Part shown: piece after piece, positions 60,137 through 64,000 of the stretch | How the letters are laid out: the number at the start of each line of letters is the position of its first letter | How positions within the stretch are numbered: position 1 is the first letter of the stretch | From: an uncultured Oscillospiraceae bacterium | GTDB lineage: Bacteria; Bacillota; Clostridia; Oscillospirales; Oscillospiraceae | DNA: 64,000 nt | Direction: 5' to 3' | NCBI GenBank assembly: GCA_947625285.1 | Contig: CANQNS010000006.1 | Coordinates: 1-64,000, forward strand | Position numbers and translations under genes: made by a program | Notes under the pieces: model-generated | What the model was told of the DNA's origin: nothing | Seen by the model: the letters and a program-made list of their open reading frames with translations, nothing else | Databases searched by the model: none

Positions 60137-61381
60137 ATGTCTGCACTGAAAAAACTCAAGCTGCCCGCATGGATCTTCATCGGTATGATCCTGGGCATCG
60201 GCGTAGGTCTTGCCTGCATGTACGGCATGGCCGACGGCGGGGCCTTCACCACGGCCTATCTGAAGCCCTTTGGCGATATCTACATCAACCTGCTGAAATT
60301 CCTGGTGGTGCCCGTGGTGCTTACCAGCATCGTCAGCGGCGTGGTGAGCCTGGGCGACATCAAGCGCGTGGGTTCCATCGGCTGGAAGACCATCGTGTAC
60401 TATCTGGCTACCACCGCCGTCGCCATCGTGATCGGCCTGATCTTCGCCAACGTGGCAAACGGTATGCACCTGTTCCCGGTGCTGGAGACCTCCGGCCTGG
60501 AATATGAGGCCAGCTCCTCCAACGTCATGGACGTGATAAAGGGCATCTTCCCCTCCAACATGTGGCAGAGCTTTTCCGACGCCAACATGCTGCAGGTGAT
60601 CGTGGTGGCCCTGTTCCTGGGCGCGGGCATCCTGGTGGCCGGCGACGCGGGCCAGCGGTTCTCCGACGTGATGGAGAGCGCCTACGCCGTTGTCATGAAG
60701 ATCATGGGCATGATCATCAAGATCACCCCCATCGGCGTGTTCTGCCTGATGGCCGACGTGGTGGCCGTGAACGGTCCCAAGATCGTGGGCTCGCTGCTGC
60801 TTGTCATCGCGGTGGCCTATATCGCCTATGTGGTCCACTTCCTGGTGTGCTACGGCGTGTCCGTCACCGCCTTGGGCAAGGTGGGCTTCGGCAAGTTCGT
60901 CAAGGGCATCTGGCCGGCCATGGTGGTGGCTTTCACCACGACCTCCTCCGCCGCCACCCTGCCTGTGACGATCGAGTGCTCCAACTCCATGGGCTCCGAC
61001 CCGGAGGTCAGCTCCTTCGTGCTGCCCCTGGGCGCCACCATCAACATGGACGGCACCGCCATCTACATGGGCGTCACCTCCATCTTCATCGCCACCTGCT
61101 ACGGCGTGAGCCTGACTTTGAGCCAGATGGCTATGATCGTGCTGACCGCCACCCTGGCCTCCATCGGCACGGCGGGCGTGTCCGGCGCGGGCATGATCAT
61201 GCTGGCTATGGTGCTGGAGAGCGTGGGCCTGCCGGTGGAGGGCATCGCCCTGATCGCCGGCGTCGACAAGCTGTTCGACATGGGCCGCACTACGCTGAAC
61301 ATCGTGGGCGACTCCACCTGCGCGCTGTACATGTCCCGGCTGGACGCCAAGCGCGCCGCCCGGCTGGCCGCCAGAAAATAA
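60137..61381 (+). CDS. dicarboxylate/amino acid:cation symporter (SDF/DAACS family)
   Basis: 414 residues with about eight membrane helices and two re-entrant loops. Signatures: TTTSSAATLPVTIECSNSMG, PLGATINMDGTAIYMG and the C-terminal FDMGRTTLNIVGDSTCALYM. Members move glutamate, aspartate, serine or C4-dicarboxylates with sodium or protons. AAAGGAGAG precedes the ATG. Divergent from the amino acid ABC importer, which suggests shared amino acid physiology. Confidence 0.94.
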   Translation: MSALKKLKLPAWIFIGMILGIGVGLACMYGMADGGAFTTAYLKPFGDIYINLLKFLVVPVVLTSIVSGVVSLGDIKRVGSIGWKTIVYYLATTAVAIVIGLIFANVANGMHLFPVLETSGLEYEASSSNVMDVIKGIFPSNMWQSFSDANMLQVIVVALFLGAGILVAGDAGQRFSDVMESAYAVVMKIMGMIIKITPIGVFCLMADVVAVNGPKIVGSLLLVIAVAYIAYVVHFLVCYGVSVTALGKVGFGKFVKGIWPAMVVAFTTTSSAATLPVTIECSNSMGSDPEVSSFVLPLGATINMDGTAIYMGVTSIFIATCYGVSLTLSQMAMIVLTATLASIGTAGVSGAGMIMLAMVLESVGLPVEGIALIAGVDKLFDMGRTTLNIVGDSTCALYMSRLDAKRAARLAARK

Positions 61382-61402
61382 ACACATACCGAAAAACCCA
61401 TC

Positions 61403-61436
61403 CCGCCGGACCTGCTTTCAGGTCCGGCGGTCTTTT
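61403..61436 (+). terminator. terminator of the symporter gene
   Basis: Perfect 12-base stem CCGCCGGACCTG / CAGGTCCGGCGG, CTTT loop, then TCTTTT. Confidence 0.87.
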
Positions 61437-61517
61437 GCCGGGACGCTTTTACTATGCAAACGGCTGAAAGTGTGTTATACTAAATCGCTCATATCATACA
61501 TAGGACGGACCAATACA

Positions 61518-62309
61518 GTGTGGAAGTATTTCGGCGTATTTTGTAATGTGGTGACGGTGCTGCTGGGCGGCGCGCTGGGGCTGCTGCTGCGGCGGCGGTC
61601 CCGGAAGGCCCCGGCGGTCGGGAAAAAAGAGGGCGGATTCCCGCCCCGGGAGAACCTGCCGGACGCCATGATGGTGTGTCTGGGCTTTTGCACGGTGTTC
61701 GCCGCCGCCTCCGGGGTGATCGGCGTGCAGAGCGGGACCCAGGCCCTGATCGTGGTGGCCTCCATGGCCGGGGGCCTGCTGATCGGGTGGACCCTGCGGC
61801 TGGACGACCAGCTGAACCGGCTGGGGGACGTTGTGCTGGAAAAGCTGGGCGGCGGCGACGAGGGCGTGGGCAACCCGGCGGAGGGCTTCGTGACGGCGTG
61901 CCTGCTGTTCTGCATCGGCTCCATGACGGTGCTGGGCTCCTTTGAGAGCGCGGCCAACCCGGCGGGAGAGCTGGCGTTGGAGTGCCACACCACGCTGCTG
62001 ATAAAGTCCATGCTGGACTTCGTTTCCTCCACCTGCCTGTCCGTCACCTTCGGCGCGTCGGTGATGGCCTCGGCCATCTTCGTGCTGGCGTTCCAGGGAG
62101 CCCTGGTGGCCCTGGCCGCCTCCATACAGCCCTTTCTGGAGGCCACCGGCGCGCTGCCGGTGATGAGCTGCGCCGGGTCGCTGGTGCTGCTGGCTATCGC
62201 CATGAACCTGCTGGGGCTCAAAAAGATCAAGACCGCCGACTACCTGCCGGCCCTGTTTTTGCCCATACTCATCTGCTGGGCGCTGACGGCCATGGGAATA
62301 TCCCTTTGA
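61518..62309 (+). CDS. DUF554 membrane protein
   Basis: 263 residues from GTG 61518, with AGGACGG upstream; the longer in-frame start at 61470 would overlap the likely -10 box (TATACT near 61477). About seven membrane helices. The family pattern is clear: VFCNVVTVLLGGALGLLLRR, LGFCTVFAAASGVIGVQSG, LLFCIGSMTVLGSFESA. Function of DUF554 (YdfK) is unestablished; transport has been suggested. Confidence 0.88.
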   Translation: MWKYFGVFCNVVTVLLGGALGLLLRRRSRKAPAVGKKEGGFPPRENLPDAMMVCLGFCTVFAAASGVIGVQSGTQALIVVASMAGGLLIGWTLRLDDQLNRLGDVVLEKLGGGDEGVGNPAEGFVTACLLFCIGSMTVLGSFESAANPAGELALECHTTLLIKSMLDFVSSTCLSVTFGASVMASAIFVLAFQGALVALAASIQPFLEATGALPVMSCAGSLVLLAIAMNLLGLKKIKTADYLPALFLPILICWALTAMGISL

Positions 62310-62323
62310 GACGCGATAGGGGC

Positions 62324-62361
62324 TTGCAGTTTTTGGGAAAATATGCTTAAATATATTTAAG
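62324..62361 (+). promoter_or_regulatory. promoter with overlapping 16-base palindrome
   Basis: TTGCAG, 17-base spacer, TTAAAT (or 18, TAAATA), overlapping the perfect palindrome CTTAAATATATTTAAG at 62346-62361. A repressor bound there would cover the -10 box and start point of the E2-like gene. The repressor is not identified. Confidence 0.55.
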
Positions 62362-62392
62362 TAAATTTTCATCCGTGAAAGGAGCGGTGAAG

Positions 62393-63241
62393 ATGGGCAG
62401 ACCTGACGGCATCCGCGTCCGGGACGAGGTCCCGATGTACTATCTCATGCCCCAGTTCATGACCGAGCGGCACGACGCCATGAATATGATCACGGTGGAT
62501 ATCCCGGTGGAACCGCTGCGCCAGTACATGAACGCCCAGCGGCGGCAGGGTCGGCATATCAGCCACATGGCCCTTATCATGACGGCCTACGCCCATGTGG
62601 CGGGCCAGTTCCCGTCTTTGAACCGGTTCATCGTCAACCGGAGGATCTACCAGCACAAGGATTTCAAGATCTCCCTGGTGGTGCTCCGGCCCGGGGAGGG
62701 ACCCAACAGCAACACCATGGGCAAGCTGGTCTTTACTCCCGAGGATACGGTCTTTGACGTGCAGCGGAAGATAGACGAGTATGTCGAAAAGAACTCCTCC
62801 ACCGCCAAGGAGGACGAAAACGGCCTGGATAAGCTCATGCGGGTCTTTTGCCGGATAGGCGGGCTCATGAACGTGGTGGGCTGGCTGCTGCGGTTCGGGG
62901 ACCGGCACGGGCTGCTGCCCCAGGCCCTGCTGGACGTGAGCCCCTTCCACGCCAGCGCCCTGATGACGAACCTGGCAAGCATCCGCACCAACCACATCTA
63001 CCATCATGTGTACGATTTCGGCACCACCTCCATCGCCATTGCCATCGGCAATATGCGGGACGTGGCGAAGCGTGGCAAGGGAGGCGCGCCGGAGGTGATC
63101 CGGTGCATCCCCCTGGGCGTAGTCATGGACGAGCGTGTGGCCTCCGGCCACTACTTCGCCCTGGCCTTCGCCCGGCTGAAAGATATGCTGGCCCACCCGG
63201 AATGCCTGGAGCAGCCGGCGGATCTGTCGGAGCGGGTGTGA
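62393..63241 (+). CDS. stand-alone E2-like acyltransferase with altered active site
   Basis: 282 residues from ATG 62393 (AAAGGAG eight bases upstream; GTG 62375 lies ahead of that site). The fold is that of the 2-oxo acid dehydrogenase E2 catalytic domain/CAT superfamily, without lipoyl or peripheral binding domains. The usual DHRxxDG active-site motif reads DERVASG (246-252), so both the catalytic His and the Asp are replaced. A helical insert (about 145-182, GGLMNVVGWLLRFG) is hydrophobic. Similar single-domain proteins occur in Clostridia. Probably not a normal acyltransferase; it may bind CoA or acyl groups. Single gene. Confidence 0.82.
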   Translation: MGRPDGIRVRDEVPMYYLMPQFMTERHDAMNMITVDIPVEPLRQYMNAQRRQGRHISHMALIMTAYAHVAGQFPSLNRFIVNRRIYQHKDFKISLVVLRPGEGPNSNTMGKLVFTPEDTVFDVQRKIDEYVEKNSSTAKEDENGLDKLMRVFCRIGGLMNVVGWLLRFGDRHGLLPQALLDVSPFHASALMTNLASIRTNHIYHHVYDFGTTSIAIAIGNMRDVAKRGKGGAPEVIRCIPLGVVMDERVASGHYFALAFARLKDMLAHPECLEQPADLSERV

Positions 63242-63263
63242 CAGCGGGCGAGCGCAAAAAGAT

Positions 63264-63300
63264 CGGACGCCATCCAAAGGGATGGCGTCCGGCTTTTTTT
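63264..63300. terminator. terminator between E2-like gene and antiporter
   Basis: Perfect 12-base stem CGGACGCCATCC / GGATGGCGTCCG with AAAG loop, then GCTTTTTTT. Confidence 0.88.
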
Positions 63301-63311
63301 CGGGGTGTGTG

Positions 63312-64000
63312 TCACTTGGCGGCGGCGCGGGCGGCCTTGGCCTTTTCCGCGGCGGCCAGCTTGGTCTGGCGGCGGTTTTTCACCTCGTCGCCCTTGGGCT
63401 GGATATCGCCGGCGGCCTGCAGGGCCGTCTTAGTCATCAGCGGGCCGACGAGCTCATAGACCAGCACCGCGAACAGGGTGATGTTGCGGATCAGCGCGCC
63501 CTCCGCGCCCAGCTGCATGGCGGTGGTGCACATACCCAGGGCCACGCCGGCCTGGGGCAGCAGGGTGACGCCCAGATACTTGCAGATGGAGGGGGAGCAA
63601 TGGGAGGCCCTGGCGGAGACGCTGGCGCCGATGTACTTGCCGGCGGAGCGGAAAAGGATGTAGATCGCGCCCAGCAGCACGATGGAGCCGGAGGCAAAGA
63701 CCCCCAGGTCCAGCTCCGCGCCGCACAGCACGAAGAACAGCGCCAGCAGCGGGGAGGACCACTTGTCCGCCAGATACATCAGATCCTGGGACAAGGGGCA
63801 GCAGTTGCAGAACATGGTGCCCAGCATCATGCACACCAGAAGCGACGAGAAGCCCACGGTCACCGGGCCGATATGCAGCTCCGCCATGGACAGGGCCACC
63901 GTCAAAAACACGAAGGCGATAGTCATGTTGAGGCGGTTGGTGTTGGAGTTGAAGAGCTTTTCCAGCTGGGTGAGCAGCCACCCCATGGCCGCGCCCAGGG
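63312..64000 (-). CDS. cation:proton antiporter, C-terminal part (cut by window edge)
   Basis: The frame is open through base 64000, so at least 229 residues of the C-terminal end are seen. Five or six membrane helices with CPA-type patterns: MSMAELHIGPVTVGFSSL-like segments, FFVLCGAELDLGVFA (the acidic pair typical of the ion path) and GVTLLPQAGVALGMCTTAMQ. A basic tail (KNRRQTKLAAAEKAKAARAA) ends the protein. Exchanges Na+ or K+ for H+ across the membrane. The true start lies outside the window; the Met at 63986 is internal. Confidence 0.85.
   Translation of the reverse strand, partial: LGAAMGWLLTQLEKLFNSNTNRLNMTIAFVFLTVALSMAELHIGPVTVGFSSLLVCMMLGTMFCNCCPLSQDLMYLADKWSSPLLALFFVLCGAELDLGVFASGSIVLLGAIYILFRSAGKYIGASVSARASHCSPSICKYLGVTLLPQAGVALGMCTTAMQLGAEGALIRNITLFAVLVYELVGPLMTKTALQAAGDIQPKGDEVKNRRQTKLAAAEKAKAARAAAK

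Overview
The window is a GC-rich, densely packed stretch of a Gram-positive anaerobe's chromosome. Strong AAGGAGG-type ribosome binding sites, TTG and GTG starts, aldo/keto reductases with C-terminal ferredoxin domains, Sec-type transporter binding proteins, and DUF554 and DUF5655 genes all suggest a gut Oscillospiraceae/Oscillospirales bacterium (Oscillibacter, Dysosmobacter or Lawsonibacter-like). The genus is inference. I saw no rRNA, tRNA or CRISPR array.

0-20 kb is housekeeping and accessory DNA: a YyaL-type thioredoxin-domain protein, Cu/Zn superoxide dismutase, an amidase-domain protein, a diacylglycerol glycosyltransferase-like enzyme, a patatin phospholipase, a cardiolipin-synthase-like enzyme, two ferredoxin-type aldo/keto reductases, a DUF5655 protein, alanine dehydrogenase, and an AraC regulator beside a 47-residue gene. 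Two AT-rich foreign patches interrupt it. At 2.9-4.9 kb lie a decayed IS3-type transposase, a PD-(D/E)xK nuclease-like gene and a frameshifted MNT nucleotidyltransferase. At 9.1-12.75 kb lies a single-chain type IIG restriction-modification enzyme whose left edge cuts a terminator in half.

20-24 kb is an ilvE - unknown gene - cstA operon read leftwards. In front of it are a consensus promoter, a 33-codon leader peptide rich in Ile/Val/Leu, and a terminator hairpin: a branched-chain amino acid attenuator that may also govern a pyruvate/peptide transporter.

24-56.5 kb is a carbohydrate-utilisation region. Its first part holds an AraC regulator, a sugar ABC importer (binding protein plus two permeases, no ATPase), a GH2 beta-galactosidase, a lipoprotein, a D-aminoacylase-like amidohydrolase, an SGNH esterase, a domain-swapped GH3 enzyme and a GH2 beta-mannosidase. 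Its second part is a 15-kb operon with an Opp/Dpp-type importer followed by GH3, GH94 (cellobiose phosphorylase-like), GH1, D-lyxose/mannose isomerase, and a very unusual fusion of a Gfo/Idh/MocA oxidoreductase with two VOC (glyoxalase-fold) domains. The simplest reading is import and intracellular breakdown of beta-1,4-gluco/manno-oligosaccharides.

56.5-64 kb holds a 53-residue gene, a second AraC regulator that is a full-length paralogue of the first, the polar amino acid ABC transporter it sits behind, a dicarboxylate/amino acid symporter, DUF554, an E2-like acyltransferase with an altered active-site motif, and the end of a cation/proton antiporter cut by the window edge.

Most worth following up: the two AraC plus small-protein modules, the oxidoreductase-VOC-VOC fusion, the ilvE leader, and the triple-hairpin leader of the cello-oligosaccharide operon.
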